From: Methylorubrum sp. B1-46
GTDB lineage: Bacteria; Pseudomonadota; Alphaproteobacteria; Rhizobiales; Beijerinckiaceae
Reading direction: 5' to 3'
Assembly: GCF_021117295.1 (NCBI RefSeq)
Contig: NZ_CP088247.1
Location: 5,223,001-5,287,000 of the forward strand
Length of the DNA: 64,000 nt
Part shown: piece by piece, positions 8,760-19,103 of the stretch
How the letters are laid out: the number at the start of each line of letters is the position of its first letter
Numbering within the stretch: the first letter of the stretch is position 1
The notes under the pieces: generated by a model
Databases searched by the model: none
The model's input: only the letters and a program-made list of their open reading frames with translations
What the model was told of the DNA's origin: nothing
Translations under genes and position numbers: made by a program

Positions 8760-8805
8760 GCATCGTCCCGAAAGGCGGTCTCCGGCTTTCGGGAAAAGAC
8801 GATGC
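8760..8805. repeat. Imperfect inverted repeat (possible dispersed palindromic element)
   Basis: Arms GCATCGTC...CCGAAAG and CTTTCGG...GACGATGC form a 15-bp stem with a 4-5 base bulge around an 11-base loop. It sits just after the nuclease stop, next to a second, perfect hairpin. The layout resembles dispersed palindromic intergenic elements, but copy number cannot be judged from one window. Confidence 0.5.
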
Positions 8806-8819
8806 AAAAACAATCATAT

Positions 8820-8863
8820 CGAGCCTCGTCCCGAACGGTGGCCGCCGTTCGGGACGAGGCTCG
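8820..8863. terminator. Bidirectional terminator-type hairpin
   Basis: A perfect 19-bp stem (CGAGCCTCGTCCCGAACGG and complement) with a 6-base loop, lying between the convergent nuclease and PepSY genes. It ends six bases before the PepSY stop codon. It probably ends transcription from both sides, although T-runs are short. Confidence 0.65.
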
Positions 8864-8869
8864 GAAAGG

Positions 8870-10162
8870 CTACTCCGCCGGCACCGGCCGGCCGGAGGGC
8901 GGCACCACCGTCTTGCGGCGCACGGAGAGCCGCGCGGCGCGCTTGCGCCACCAGATCACGACGCCGGTCACCGAGAGCATCGCCACGACGAGCCCCATCA
9001 GCGAGATCAGGATGCGGCCCGGAAGGCCGAGGATGCGGCCGGAATGGACCGGAAACTGCGCCTGCACGAAAATGTCCGCGGCGGTGCCGACCCAGGGCTG
9101 GCGGTCGCCGATCACCCGGCCATCCGCCCCGTCGAAGTAGATCGCCGCCGGCCCGACGCCCGCGGCGCCGTGATCGTCGCCGGGCTCGAAGTAGCGCGCG
9201 GTGTAGAAGCCCTGCATCGGCGTGTAGGCCAGCGCGCCGACAGGCTCCTTCCAGCCGCGGCGCTGGCCTTCGGCCTGCGCCGCCTCCAGAACCTGAGCGT
9301 AACTCACCCTCGGCTCGATCGGTTCGAGGGCTGAGACGAAGGAGCGGGTGTTCGACGGATCGGGCGTGACCTGCGAGACGCTCGACATCAGCGGCAGGAA
9401 CACTTCCCGGTAGAGGTTGAGCGAGAAGGCCGTGAAGGCGAGCAGGAACAGGAGCGCGAAGGTCCAGAGGCTGAAGGCGCGGTGCAGGTCGAAGGTCACC
9501 CGGTAGGCGCTGCCCGACGTCTTCACCTTCCAGGCCGGCTTCCAGCGCGACCACCAGCCCCGGCCGAGCTGCCGCTCGACGGAGGCGGGACGCGCTGGGT
9601 TGGCGGGCTTGCGCACCGGCAGCGTCAGGGTGAAGCCGACGAAGGAATCGAGGGTCCACACCACGGCGACGATGCCGAGGAGCCAGACACCCCAGCGCTC
9701 CTCCCCCCACATCTCCGGCAGGTGCAGGGAGAAGTGCAGCTTGTACAGGAACGAGATCAGCGTCTCGCGGGTGATCGGCCAGACCTGCCCCCATTCCCGA
9801 CGGCCGAGTTCGGCTCCGGTCACGGGATCGAGGAAGACCTGATTGTAGCCGAGCACGTAAAGCTTGCCCGTCGCGGCATCGACCCGCGGCACCACGAACA
9901 GCGACAGCGACCCGCCGGGCTCGGCCGCCAGCGGGACATAGCCGACGCGGGCATGCGGCTCGCGGGTCTCGAACTGACGCACGAGATCGAGGGCGGGGAT
10001 CGCCGCACCGCGGCTCTCGACCGTGTGGAGATGCGGGTTGAGCCAGTCGTCGAGTTCGTGATCCCAGGAGATCACCGCGCCCGTGAGCCCTGCCACGAGC
10101 AGGAAGGCGGCGATCGTCAGACCCGCCCACCGGTGCAGCAGAACGAAAACGGAGCGCGCCAT
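8870..10162 (-). CDS. PepSY-associated transmembrane protein
   Basis: A 430-residue inner-membrane protein with an N-terminal helix (VLLHRWAGLTIAAFLLVAG), a large periplasmic PepSY portion, two or more central helices, and a last helix near residues 385-410 followed by a basic tail (WWRKRAARL). Family members are often linked to iron or siderophore uptake, or act as reductase-like membrane proteins, but the biochemical role is unsettled. The ATG at 10162 follows an in-frame TTG. No TonB receptor is adjacent, so the iron link is only by family. It is divergent from the penicillin-binding protein gene. Confidence 0.82.
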   Translation of the reverse strand: MARSVFVLLHRWAGLTIAAFLLVAGLTGAVISWDHELDDWLNPHLHTVESRGAAIPALDLVRQFETREPHARVGYVPLAAEPGGSLSLFVVPRVDAATGKLYVLGYNQVFLDPVTGAELGRREWGQVWPITRETLISFLYKLHFSLHLPEMWGEERWGVWLLGIVAVVWTLDSFVGFTLTLPVRKPANPARPASVERQLGRGWWSRWKPAWKVKTSGSAYRVTFDLHRAFSLWTFALLFLLAFTAFSLNLYREVFLPLMSSVSQVTPDPSNTRSFVSALEPIEPRVSYAQVLEAAQAEGQRRGWKEPVGALAYTPMQGFYTARYFEPGDDHGAAGVGPAAIYFDGADGRVIGDRQPWVGTAADIFVQAQFPVHSGRILGLPGRILISLMGLVVAMLSVTGVVIWWRKRAARLSVRRKTVVPPSGRPVPAE

Positions 10163-10600
10163 CAAACCCTCGAGCCTGGATCAGAGACGGCTCCATGCCG
10201 TCGGAGAAGAAAGGCTTCCGGTCCCTCGACGAGCCCGTCCCGGTCCGGTTCAGTCCGGCTCTCCGCCCAGGCGCTGCACGACAGGCGCTGCGAGAGCGGG
10301 ACTGTCGATAAAGGCTGTCGCGCCGCGGCGCCAGTCCCCGACGGCCCTTAAGGATCGTGCGCGAGAGGATCACGCGTGAAGATCCGGTGTAGGCGGGCGG
10401 GGTGCATTCCGGGTGGTTTAACAACCCTTAAACCCGCCGCATTTACGCTCTCTGACGCAAGGGGCGAACCGCCGTGCCGCAGGGCCGGCCGGCACGTTCG
10501 ACGGGATCGATCCGGCGGACCACGGACGCGCGGATTCCGAGCAGGGGAGCACAGTCGCGGCAGGCTCGAGATCCCGTGCGGGATCGGCGGCCCCGGACGC
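10163..10600. other. Divergent intergenic region between PepSY and PBP1a genes
   Basis: 438 bp with no supported gene. It must hold both divergent promoters. The most structured feature is the TTAA-containing inverted repeat at 10415-10434. An open frame extending the PBP gene upstream to 10376 is Arg/Gly-rich and not taken as coding. Confidence 0.5.
10415..10434. promoter_or_regulatory. TTAA-centred inverted repeat, CtrA-like
   Basis: GGTTTAA and TTAAACC form a perfect 7-bp inverted repeat separated by six bases. The TTAA halves resemble the CtrA site TTAA-N7-TTAA, but with a spacer of six. It lies about 170 bp before the cell-wall synthase start, a plausible place for cell-cycle control. 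Confidence 0.3.
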
Positions 10601-12790
10601 ATGGAACGCATGGCGCAGTCTCGCGGACGCAAACCACGCAGCGAACCCACCTTCGACATCCCGGAAGGGAGCGATCCGGGCCGCCTCGACGTGCGCCTGT
10701 CGCGCAACGATCGGTCCGCGGGCGGACAGCGCGCCTCGGCCGGACGCGCGGCCCCGGCACCGAAGGCGCGCGGGCGCAAGGCGTCCGGCGGCGGCGGCCA
10801 ACGCCCGCCGCGGCGGCGCTCCTGGCTCGGCCGGCTGGCCTATGCCGGCTTCGTGCTCGGCATCTGGGCAGTGATCGGGCTCGCCGGCCTCATCGCCTAC
10901 CACGCCTCGCAACTGCCGCCGATCGATCAGCTCGCCGTGCCGAAGCGGCCGCCCAACATCGCGATCCTGGCCAGCGACGGCAGCCTGCTCGCCAATCGCG
11001 GCGAGACCGGCGGCCGGGTGGTCTCGATCAAGGAGTTGCCGCCCTACCTGCCCCGCGCCTTCGTCGCGATCGAGGACCGGCGCTTCTATGACCATTTCGG
11101 CATCGATCCCGTGGGCATCGCCCGCGCGATCACGCAGAACCTGACGCGGCGCGGCGTGGCGCAGGGCGGCTCGACGCTGACGCAGCAGCTTGCCAAGAAC
11201 CTGTTCCTCACTCCGGAACGGTCGGCATCGCGAAAAATCCAGGAGGCGATCCTGGCGCTGTGGCTGGAGCATAAATACTCGAAGGACGAGATCCTCGAAC
11301 TCTACCTCAACCGGGTCTATTTCGGCGCCGGCGCCTACGGCGTCGAGGCCGCGGCCCAGCGCTATTTCGGAAAGCCGGCCAAGAACGTGACGCTGGCCGA
11401 GGCCGCCATGCTCGGCGGCCTGGTTCAGGCGCCCTCGCGACTGGCGCCCAACCGCAACCTGAAGGCGGCGCAAGCTCGCGCCGCCCAGGTGCTCGCGGCG
11501 ATGGAGGATCTGGGCTTCGCCAAGAGCGCCGACGCGAAGGTGGCCCTGGCCCAGCCGGCGCGCCCGGCCTCGACCCGCGGCGGCGGTTCGCCGAACTACG
11601 TCGCCGACCTCGTGATGGACGTGCTCGACGACTTCCTGCCGAAGTTCGACGAGGACATCGTCGTCGCCACCACCGTCGATGCGAGCCTGCAGACGGCGGG
11701 CGAGAAGGCGCTCACCGACGAACTGAACGCCAAGGGCACCCGCTACAACGTCGCCCAGGGCGCGCTCGTCTCGATGCGTCCGGATGGCGCGATCCGCGCG
11801 CTCGTCGGCGGGCGCGACTACGCACAGAGCCAGTTCAACCGCGCCACCACCGCCCGGCGCCAGCCGGGCTCGGCCTTCAAGCCCTTCGTCTACCTCGCCG
11901 CGGTCGAGCGCGGTCTGACCCCGGATACGGTCCGCGACGACGGCCCCGTGCGCATCGGCAACTGGGCGCCGGAGAACTACTCGCACAATTATCGCGGCCC
12001 GGTTTCCTTGCGCGAGGCGCTGGCGCTCTCGCTCAACACGGTGGCGGTGAAGCTCGGCCAAGAGGTTGGTCCGAAGGCGGTGGTGCAGACCGCGCAGCGG
12101 CTCGGTGTCTCCTCCCCGCTTCAGGCCAACGGCTCGATCGCGCTCGGCACCTCCGAGGTGACGCCGCTCGAACTGGTGGGCGCCTACTGCGCCTTTGCCA
12201 ACGGCGGCACCGGCGTGATCCCCTACGTCATCGCCAGCATCAAGAGTGCCAACGGCAAGGTGCTGTACAAGCGCGGCGAGGGCGGACTCGGCCGCGTCAT
12301 GGACCCCAACGCCGCCGGCATGATGAATGCCATGATGCACGACGTCTTCACCATGGGCACGGCGAAGAAGGCCGACATTCCCGGCTGGGAGCTGGCCGGC
12401 AAGACCGGCACCAGCCAGGAGTTCCGCGACGCATGGTTCGTCGGCTACTCCGCCACGCTGGTGACGGGCGTCTGGCTCGGCAACGACGACGGCGAACCGA
12501 CCAAGCGAGCCTCGGGCGGCAGCCTCCCGGTCGAGATCTGGAAGGCCTACATGACCACGGCGCTCAAGGGCGAGAAGCCGGTCGGCCTTCCGGGCATGAA
12601 CCGCTGGCGCGCGCCGCGGCCCGAGGCGGCGCCCGAGCGCGAATCCGGCCCCGGCGGCCTGATCGGCGCGCTGCTCGGCGAACCGGAGCAGACCGCCTCC
12701 GCCCTCCCCCCACGGCCGGTCGGCCGCGAGCGGGGCCCGAGCCGGGACGACCGCAACTTCCTCGAGAAGCTGTTCGGGGTCGGCGAGTAG
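10601..12790 (+). CDS. Class A penicillin-binding protein (PBP1a type)
   Basis: A 729-residue bifunctional peptidoglycan synthase. A basic cytoplasmic tail (~75 residues) and one transmembrane helix (about 80-100) lead to a GT51 glycosyltransferase domain with AIEDRRFYDHFG (catalytic Glu158) and GGSTLTQQLAKNLFL. A transpeptidase domain follows with QPGSAFKPF (nucleophile Ser424), the SLNTVAV SxN motif and KTGTS. The ATG at 10601 is preferred; ATG 10610 is equally possible, and upstream residues are not convincing. The C-terminal ~70 residues are Pro/Arg-rich. It stands alone on the plus strand. The gene polymerises and crosslinks glycan at the inner membrane. Confidence 0.93.
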   Translation: MERMAQSRGRKPRSEPTFDIPEGSDPGRLDVRLSRNDRSAGGQRASAGRAAPAPKARGRKASGGGGQRPPRRRSWLGRLAYAGFVLGIWAVIGLAGLIAYHASQLPPIDQLAVPKRPPNIAILASDGSLLANRGETGGRVVSIKELPPYLPRAFVAIEDRRFYDHFGIDPVGIARAITQNLTRRGVAQGGSTLTQQLAKNLFLTPERSASRKIQEAILALWLEHKYSKDEILELYLNRVYFGAGAYGVEAAAQRYFGKPAKNVTLAEAAMLGGLVQAPSRLAPNRNLKAAQARAAQVLAAMEDLGFAKSADAKVALAQPARPASTRGGGSPNYVADLVMDVLDDFLPKFDEDIVVATTVDASLQTAGEKALTDELNAKGTRYNVAQGALVSMRPDGAIRALVGGRDYAQSQFNRATTARRQPGSAFKPFVYLAAVERGLTPDTVRDDGPVRIGNWAPENYSHNYRGPVSLREALALSLNTVAVKLGQEVGPKAVVQTAQRLGVSSPLQANGSIALGTSEVTPLELVGAYCAFANGGTGVIPYVIASIKSANGKVLYKRGEGGLGRVMDPNAAGMMNAMMHDVFTMGTAKKADIPGWELAGKTGTSQEFRDAWFVGYSATLVTGVWLGNDDGEPTKRASGGSLPVEIWKAYMTTALKGEKPVGLPGMNRWRAPRPEAAPERESGPGGLIGALLGEPEQTASALPPRPVGRERGPSRDDRNFLEKLFGVGE

Positions 12791-13076
12791 GCTTGGCTCA
12801 CATCGCCCGGCGGGGAGGACAATTCCTCCCACCGGGTCACCCTCGGCAAAATTTCTGGCCGGGCCCGAACCCTGCATGCGGCTGTGCGCCACATTCGCGC
12901 CACGTTGCAGGCATGAGCCTTCGACAGCCTGGACAGGGTCAGGGTTTCTCCTGAACCTCCTGATCGGCGACGGAAGGAGCCCCCGTGTCGACCCGCCTGC
13001 CCGACCGTTGCACGCATGGCCCCGGGGCCGCCGCGCACGGGTCGGGCTCCTCCGACGGCCGCCGGAGCCCGAACTG

Positions 13077-14144
13077 ATGCTGCCGCACCATCGCTGGTTC
13101 TGGCTCCTCATCCTCCTCGCCTCGGGCGGGGCGGGGCTGCTCTACAACGTCATCTTCGCCGGCGGCGCCTCGCCGCTGGCCGGCTTCACCTACGGCCTCT
13201 GCGTTGGCATCTCGGCGCTGGCCTTCGACCGGGGCGTGCTGCTCGCCGGCGTCCAGTCGCGCATCCGCCGCCTGCCCGCAGGCCTCTACGTCGTGGCGGC
13301 GGAACTCTCCTACGTGGCGATGATCATCGTCGGCAATGCGCTCGGCGGCTTCGTCGTCTGGCTGCTTGGCCTCACCGGTGACAGCTTGAGCGAGGCGGTG
13401 CGCACAACGCCTCGGGTGCTGGCCTACGCGCTCGCCGTTTCGGCGCTGCTCGTCTTCGTGATCCGCATGCGCGACCTGATCGGCGGCGAGGTCTTCATCA
13501 ACTTCCTCGTCGGGCGCTACCACCGCCCGGTGGAGGAGGAGCGCATCTTCCTGTTCCTCGACGTCGTCGGCTCCACCGCCTTCGCCGAGACCCATGGCGA
13601 CCTGCGGGCGCAGGAATATCTCAGCGCCGTCTTCGCCACCCTCGCCGAGCCGGTGCGGCGGTTCTACGGCTCGACCGACGATTACATCGGCGACCTCGCC
13701 ATGATCACCTGGCCGATGGAGCGCGGCCTGAAGGACGCGCGCTGCGTCGAGTGCCTGTTCGCGGTGCGCGAGCGGATCGAGGCCGAGGCGGAAGCGTGGG
13801 AGGCGCGCTTCGGGACGGTCCCGCGGCTGCGGGCGGGCCTGCATGGCGGCCGGGTGATCACGGCGGAAGTGGGCGTGGACCGGCACAAGATCGCTTATTT
13901 CGGCGATGCCGTGAACGTGGTCGCCCGTGTCGAGGCCCTGTGCCGGCCGCTCGGCGTCGACACGCTGATCTCCGAGGATCTGCTGAAGCGGCTGCCGTGC
14001 CTGCCCGAAGGCGTCGTCGTCAGACCGCTCGGCACGCATTCCCTACGCGGGCGCGGACAGCCCCTCTCCGTCGCGACCCTCGAACGCGCGGGGTCGGCGC
14101 CGCTCTCGAAGGAGACGGCGCCGCGGATTGCCGCCGCGCCGTAG
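13077..14144 (+). CDS. Membrane class III nucleotide-cyclase-domain protein
   Basis: A 355-residue protein with about four to five N-terminal transmembrane helices (residues ~5-145) and a C-terminal adenylate/guanylate cyclase homology domain. The first metal Asp is in FLFLDVVGST, the second in YIGDLAM, and the transition-state Asn/Arg lie in GDAVNVVAR. By my alignment the two purine-specifying positions are not canonical: the Lys three before GD is Asp, and the Asp before the aromatic-Gly of FGDAVN is Ala. Activity and substrate are therefore uncertain. The ATG at 13077 follows GGAG; the longer frame upstream is not convincing. It is convergent with the MAPEG gene. Confidence 0.85.
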   Translation: MLPHHRWFWLLILLASGGAGLLYNVIFAGGASPLAGFTYGLCVGISALAFDRGVLLAGVQSRIRRLPAGLYVVAAELSYVAMIIVGNALGGFVVWLLGLTGDSLSEAVRTTPRVLAYALAVSALLVFVIRMRDLIGGEVFINFLVGRYHRPVEEERIFLFLDVVGSTAFAETHGDLRAQEYLSAVFATLAEPVRRFYGSTDDYIGDLAMITWPMERGLKDARCVECLFAVRERIEAEAEAWEARFGTVPRLRAGLHGGRVITAEVGVDRHKIAYFGDAVNVVARVEALCRPLGVDTLISEDLLKRLPCLPEGVVVRPLGTHSLRGRGQPLSVATLERAGSAPLSKETAPRIAAAP

Positions 14145-14163
14145 AGCCGAGTCGGTCGATCAA

Positions 14164-14562
14164 TCAGCCGGCGCGCAGGAGCAGCAGGAGCGCGGCAACC
14201 GTCATGACGGCGATCGTCGCGAGAATGCCGCCGCCGCGGCAGGCGAACTGGCGCGGCGAGTTCGTCGGCGCGAACATGCCGATCGGGTGCAGGATGCGCG
14301 CAATCACCAGCACGATCAGCAGGCCCCGCACCCAGGCAGGAGAACCACCGCCCGCCTCGTAGAGCGCGATCAGCAGCAGGGTCAGCGGCACGTATTCCTG
14401 GAAGTTGCCGTGGGAGCGGATGCGGCGCTGGAGGGCATCCTGCCCGCCATCGCCGAGGAGGACGTTGCCGGTGACACGGCCGCCGATCACCCAGCCGGAC
14501 AGGCCGGCATAGATCAGGCCCAGAATCGCGGCATAGAAGGCCGTGGTGGTCGGAAAGATCAC
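14164..14562 (-). CDS. MAPEG-family membrane protein
   Basis: A 132-residue four-helix membrane protein of the MAPEG family (microsomal glutathione transferase and leukotriene C4 synthase relatives). In bacteria these may conjugate glutathione to hydrophobic electrophiles or lipid peroxides. The RILHPIGMF stretch and NFQEYVP motif fit the family's conserved R-x-x-H and glutathione-loop region. The GTG start at 14562 gives the usual family length and follows CCGAGG; the longer open frame to 14658 would add an unlikely basic extension. It is convergent with the cyclase gene, 19 bp away. Confidence 0.8.
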   Translation of the reverse strand: MIFPTTTAFYAAILGLIYAGLSGWVIGGRVTGNVLLGDGGQDALQRRIRSHGNFQEYVPLTLLLIALYEAGGGSPAWVRGLLIVLVIARILHPIGMFAPTNSPRQFACRGGGILATIAVMTVAALLLLLRAG

Positions 14563-14862
14563 AGCGCAAAACCTCGGATTGGAAGTGCGACCCGCCGGGC
14601 GGCGGATGTCGTCGGCGCTTCGCAACATAGGATGATGCGCGCCGCGTTCCGCCCGCAACCACGATCACGATGGCGTATCCTTGCCGCGACGGTCACGCAT
14701 CGGCGCCCGGGACCGGCCCTTGATCGGCAAATGGCGGGATAACATTCAGCACTCTGCCGAAAGCCGTTGCCGGTCACGGCAACGCTCGATGCGCTAGATT
14801 GTCGTCGAACGGCTCGCCTTCCGGGTCGCGTGGGTCCTGACGTGGGGATCGTTTGTGAGGGG
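14563..14862. other. Divergent promoter region, MAPEG / parA
   Basis: About 300 bp without a gene between two divergent starts. It contains the palindrome at 14765-14784. Nothing else recognisable is seen. Confidence 0.45.
14765..14784. promoter_or_regulatory. Inverted repeat upstream of the ParA-like gene
   Basis: CGTTGCCG and CGGCAACG form a perfect 8-bp inverted repeat with a 4-base spacer, about 80 bp before the ParA start. It could be an operator, including one for autoregulation as in plasmid ParA systems, or a leader hairpin. Confidence 0.3.
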
Positions 14863-15768
14863 ATGTCGGTGGGCGGCAAGCTGATCGCGGTGGCGAACAT
14901 GAAGGGCGGGGTCGGCAAGACCACCACCGTGGTCATGCTTGCCGAGGCGCTGGCGGCCGACGGGGCGCGTGTGCTGGTGGTCGATCTCGATCCGCAGGCC
15001 AGCGTCTCGGTCTGCCTCGCGGGCGACAGGCTGCTCGGCGAGATGATCGTCCGCGGGCGCACGCTGGAGGCCTATCTCGCTCTCAAGCTCATCACCCGCC
15101 ACAAGCCGGACCTGTCCGCCCGGATCCAGCCCGGCGTCAGCCTGACCGTCCACAAGAACGCGCCGCTCTCGCTCTCACTGCTCCCGTCCGGCCCGCATCT
15201 GCGGCTCGTCGAGCGGGAGATCCTCTACGAGCTGACCGAGCGGAAATTCTCGATGCACGCCATCGACGAGCGGCTGTGGTCGGTCTTCCAGGAGGATTTC
15301 GTGCCGCTGGCCGCGCGCTACGACTACATCTTCTTCGATTGCGCGCCGGGCATCTCACCGATGACCGAGGTGGCGGTGCGGGCTGCCGACCTCGTGCTCG
15401 TCACGTCGATCCCCGACTTTCTCTCGACCTACGGTCTCAACGCCTTCGTCGAGACGATCTGGCGGCGCTCCGGCCGGCAGGCGAGCCACATCGCCCCGCG
15501 GAGCCAGCCGCACGTTCTTGTCACCCGCTTCCAGGCTCAGGTGCGCCAGCATCAGCGGACCCTGGCCCGGCTCCAGACCGAGGCGGGCTCTGAGGATGCC
15601 GGCTTCCGCCTGCTCCAAACCCGCATCCCGCAGGCGGCGGCGCTTGCCGACGCGCTGGTGCCGGCCGACGGCGCACCGCCGACCTTCTCTGCCAAGTACG
15701 GCGCCCATGTCTCCAACGTGCTGATTCCGCTCGTCGCGGAAGTGAAGGAACTCCTCCATGGCCCTTGA
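14863..15768 (+). CDS. ParA/MinD-like partition ATPase (orphan, no ParB)
   Basis: A 301-residue ParA-family ATPase. It has the deviant Walker A MKGGVGKTTT near the N-terminus (signature Lys14 and Lys19), Walker A' VVDLDPQASVS, and Walker B FFDCAPG. Such proteins dimerise on ATP and position cargo by gradients on DNA or membrane. The ATG at 14863 follows GAGGGG; the open frame upstream is not coding-like. There is no ParB or parS nearby. Instead, the stop overlaps the start of a conserved-looking lysine-tailed protein, so the two are probably translationally coupled. Cargo is unknown. Confidence 0.85.
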   Translation: MSVGGKLIAVANMKGGVGKTTTVVMLAEALAADGARVLVVDLDPQASVSVCLAGDRLLGEMIVRGRTLEAYLALKLITRHKPDLSARIQPGVSLTVHKNAPLSLSLLPSGPHLRLVEREILYELTERKFSMHAIDERLWSVFQEDFVPLAARYDYIFFDCAPGISPMTEVAVRAADLVLVTSIPDFLSTYGLNAFVETIWRRSGRQASHIAPRSQPHVLVTRFQAQVRQHQRTLARLQTEAGSEDAGFRLLQTRIPQAAALADALVPADGAPPTFSAKYGAHVSNVLIPLVAEVKELLHGP

Positions 15769-16291
15769 TGTCGATGGCTACGCCGTGTTGCAGGCGATGG
15801 CCTCCGCGCCGGAAGCCTTTCCCGACATCCGCACCGAAATTCCCAAGGTCGCCCGCACCCTCGTCGTGAAGCAGCTCAAGGCGCGGAGCTTGCGCGTGGC
15901 GTCGCTGCGCATGATCCGAGAGATCCTGGGCAGCGAGAGCTTCGCCCTGATCGCCGACGGCATGTCGGAGCCCGAGGTGAAAGGGCTCGTGACCCGCCTC
16001 GATCCCCACCATCCTGCGCTGAAGACTGCGACGCCGGGTTGGCACCGTCACCGCCTCGCCGCCCTGGCCGCGGGCGACGCTCCATTCCGCAAAGGCGAGA
16101 CCCGGCCCGAGGATGCGGTGACCAAGGCCCGGACCGTCGAGGCGCCCCCGGAACGCGCGCTGGCCAGCCGCCCCTTCGCCGCCGTGTGGGACGGCAAGGA
16201 CCACGACGCGCCGGCCGTGAAGGAAGGCCGGGAAAAGAAGGATAAGGACAAGGATCGGAAGGAGCGCAAGGGCAAGAAGAAGAAGGGCTGA
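15758..16291 (+). CDS. Hypothetical ParA-partner protein with lysine-rich tail
   Basis: A 177-residue soluble protein whose ATG lies 11 bp inside the upstream parA gene, implying coupled translation. Residues ~1-90 look like a compact helical domain (QAMASAPEAFPDIRTEIPKV, then LRMIREILGSESFALIADG). A Pro/Ala/Glu linker follows. The last ~30 residues are almost all Lys, Glu, Asp and Arg, ending in KKKKG, suitable for binding nucleic acid or anionic membrane. I do not recognise the family. The genomic coupling argues for a job as regulator, adaptor or cargo of the ATPase. Confidence 0.75.
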   Translation: MALDVDGYAVLQAMASAPEAFPDIRTEIPKVARTLVVKQLKARSLRVASLRMIREILGSESFALIADGMSEPEVKGLVTRLDPHHPALKTATPGWHRHRLAALAAGDAPFRKGETRPEDAVTKARTVEAPPERALASRPFAAVWDGKDHDAPAVKEGREKKDKDKDRKERKGKKKKG

Positions 16292-16499
16292 CGTAGCCTT
16301 CCTCCCGCTCGCCGCGCCGGGTCTGGGGCTTTCCAGATAGCCGCTCGACTGGTGGGATATCGTCTGCCGCCCTCGCGAGTGTCAGCGAAGCGATTCCGGT
16401 GGCGCGACCTTTCCGGCCCTGTGGCACCCTGGCTCGCTTCGGCTCCGCCTCGCGATGACGGAGGCGGGCAAGACCCGACGCGGGCAAACCGAAACGAGA

Positions 16500-16919
16500 T
16501 TACGGCTCGTCGCTGAACAGGACGGCGTAGCGCGCTTCGAGCGCGGCGAGCCGACCCTGGCCCTCCAGCACGGCGACCCGGTGCTGGCGGGTCACGTCGA
16601 GGAGACCGTCGGCCATCTCGCCCTCACCGCAGAGGCGGGCCCGATCGGAGATCTGCGAGAGCTGGTCGGCCATCAGGCCATCGATCCGTATTCCCTCCGC
16701 CAGCGCCTGCATCAGACCCAGCATCTCCTCGCGGATATGCGCCTGCGGTGTCGAGGAGGCGGGGATACGGTCCGTCACGGTACTCGCGAAAGTCAGGCCG
16801 ACAACGTCAGAAGGCTGCCGAGACGAAGCTGCCGAGACCTGGCCTCCGCGGCCACTGCATAGGATAGACTTGGCGTGCTTTTCCTGCAGGGGCCCAGAGC
16901 TGCGCCCCGGCGGCCGCAT
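16500..16919 (-). CDS. Hypothetical protein, helical
   Basis: A frame downstream of groEL on the same strand. The last ~90 residues look real: helix-rich with heptad-like spacing (EEMLGLMQALAEGI, then AVLEGQGRLAALEARYAVLF). The N-terminal part is weaker. ATG 16919 gives 139 residues, but a start as late as about 16800 is possible; the upstream TTG at 16958 would run against the groEL terminator and is rejected. No family is recognised. It resembles short coiled-coil chaperone-like or flagellar accessory proteins only in general shape. Confidence 0.5.
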   Translation of the reverse strand: MRPPGRSSGPLQEKHAKSILCSGRGGQVSAASSRQPSDVVGLTFASTVTDRIPASSTPQAHIREEMLGLMQALAEGIRIDGLMADQLSQISDRARLCGEGEMADGLLDVTRQHRVAVLEGQGRLAALEARYAVLFSDEP

Positions 16920-16960
16920 TCGGGTCAGCCCAGGGTCTGCCAATCCGGGATCTGCCAACG

Positions 16961-16988
16961 AAGAAGGGGCCGCCTCTCGGCGACCCCT
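16961..16988 (-). terminator. Rho-independent terminator of groEL
   Basis: On the minus strand a GC-rich stem of nine pairs with one mismatch and a GAGA loop is followed by TTCTTC, about 30 bp after the groEL stop codon. Confidence 0.75.
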
Positions 16989-17017
16989 CCCGCGTTCTTC
17001 GATCTTGGACGTGGACT

Positions 17018-18742
<1,725 letters not shown>

Positions 18743-19033
18743 TTAGGCGGCGACGACGCCCATGATGTCGGATTCCTTCATGATGAGGAGATCCTGGCCG
18801 TCGATCTTGACCTCGGTGCCGGACCACTTGCCGAACAGCACGCGGTCACCGACCTTCACGTCGAGGGCGTTGACGCGGCCCTGCTCGTCGCGGGCGCCAG
18901 GGCCGACGGCGACGATCTCGCCCTCTTGCGGCTTCTCCTTGGCGGTATCCGGGATGATGATGCCGCCCTTCGTCTTCTCTTCGCTCTCGATGCGACGGAC
19001 GACGACGCGGTCGTGCAGCGGACGGAACTTCAT
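18743..19033 (-). CDS. groS: Co-chaperonin GroES (10 kDa)
   Basis: A 96-residue GroES that caps GroEL. It shows [13 protein letters not shown], the mobile loop [18 protein letters not shown] with the GroEL-contacting IIIP, and the end [20 protein letters not shown]. The ATG at 19033 lies six bases after GAGGG; the longer open frame to 19096 is upstream leader. It is the first gene of the groESL operon, with the CIRCE operator 71 bp before the start codon. Confidence 0.98.
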   Translation of the reverse strand: MKFRPLHDRVVVRRIESEEKTKGGIIIPDTAKEKPQEGEIVAVGPGARDEQGRVNALDVKVGDRVLFGKWSGTEVKIDGQDLLIMKESDIMGVVAA

Positions 19034-19103
19034 GAGCTGCCCTCTTGCTTCGAAATGGCGGTTGGTCTTCATGCGGCCGGGACGACCGCGCTCCACCTGA
19101 TTG

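Noticed and set aside
10418..13111. 897-codon minus-strand frame
   Set aside because: Shadow of the PBP1a gene, whose motifs are unambiguous on the plus strand.
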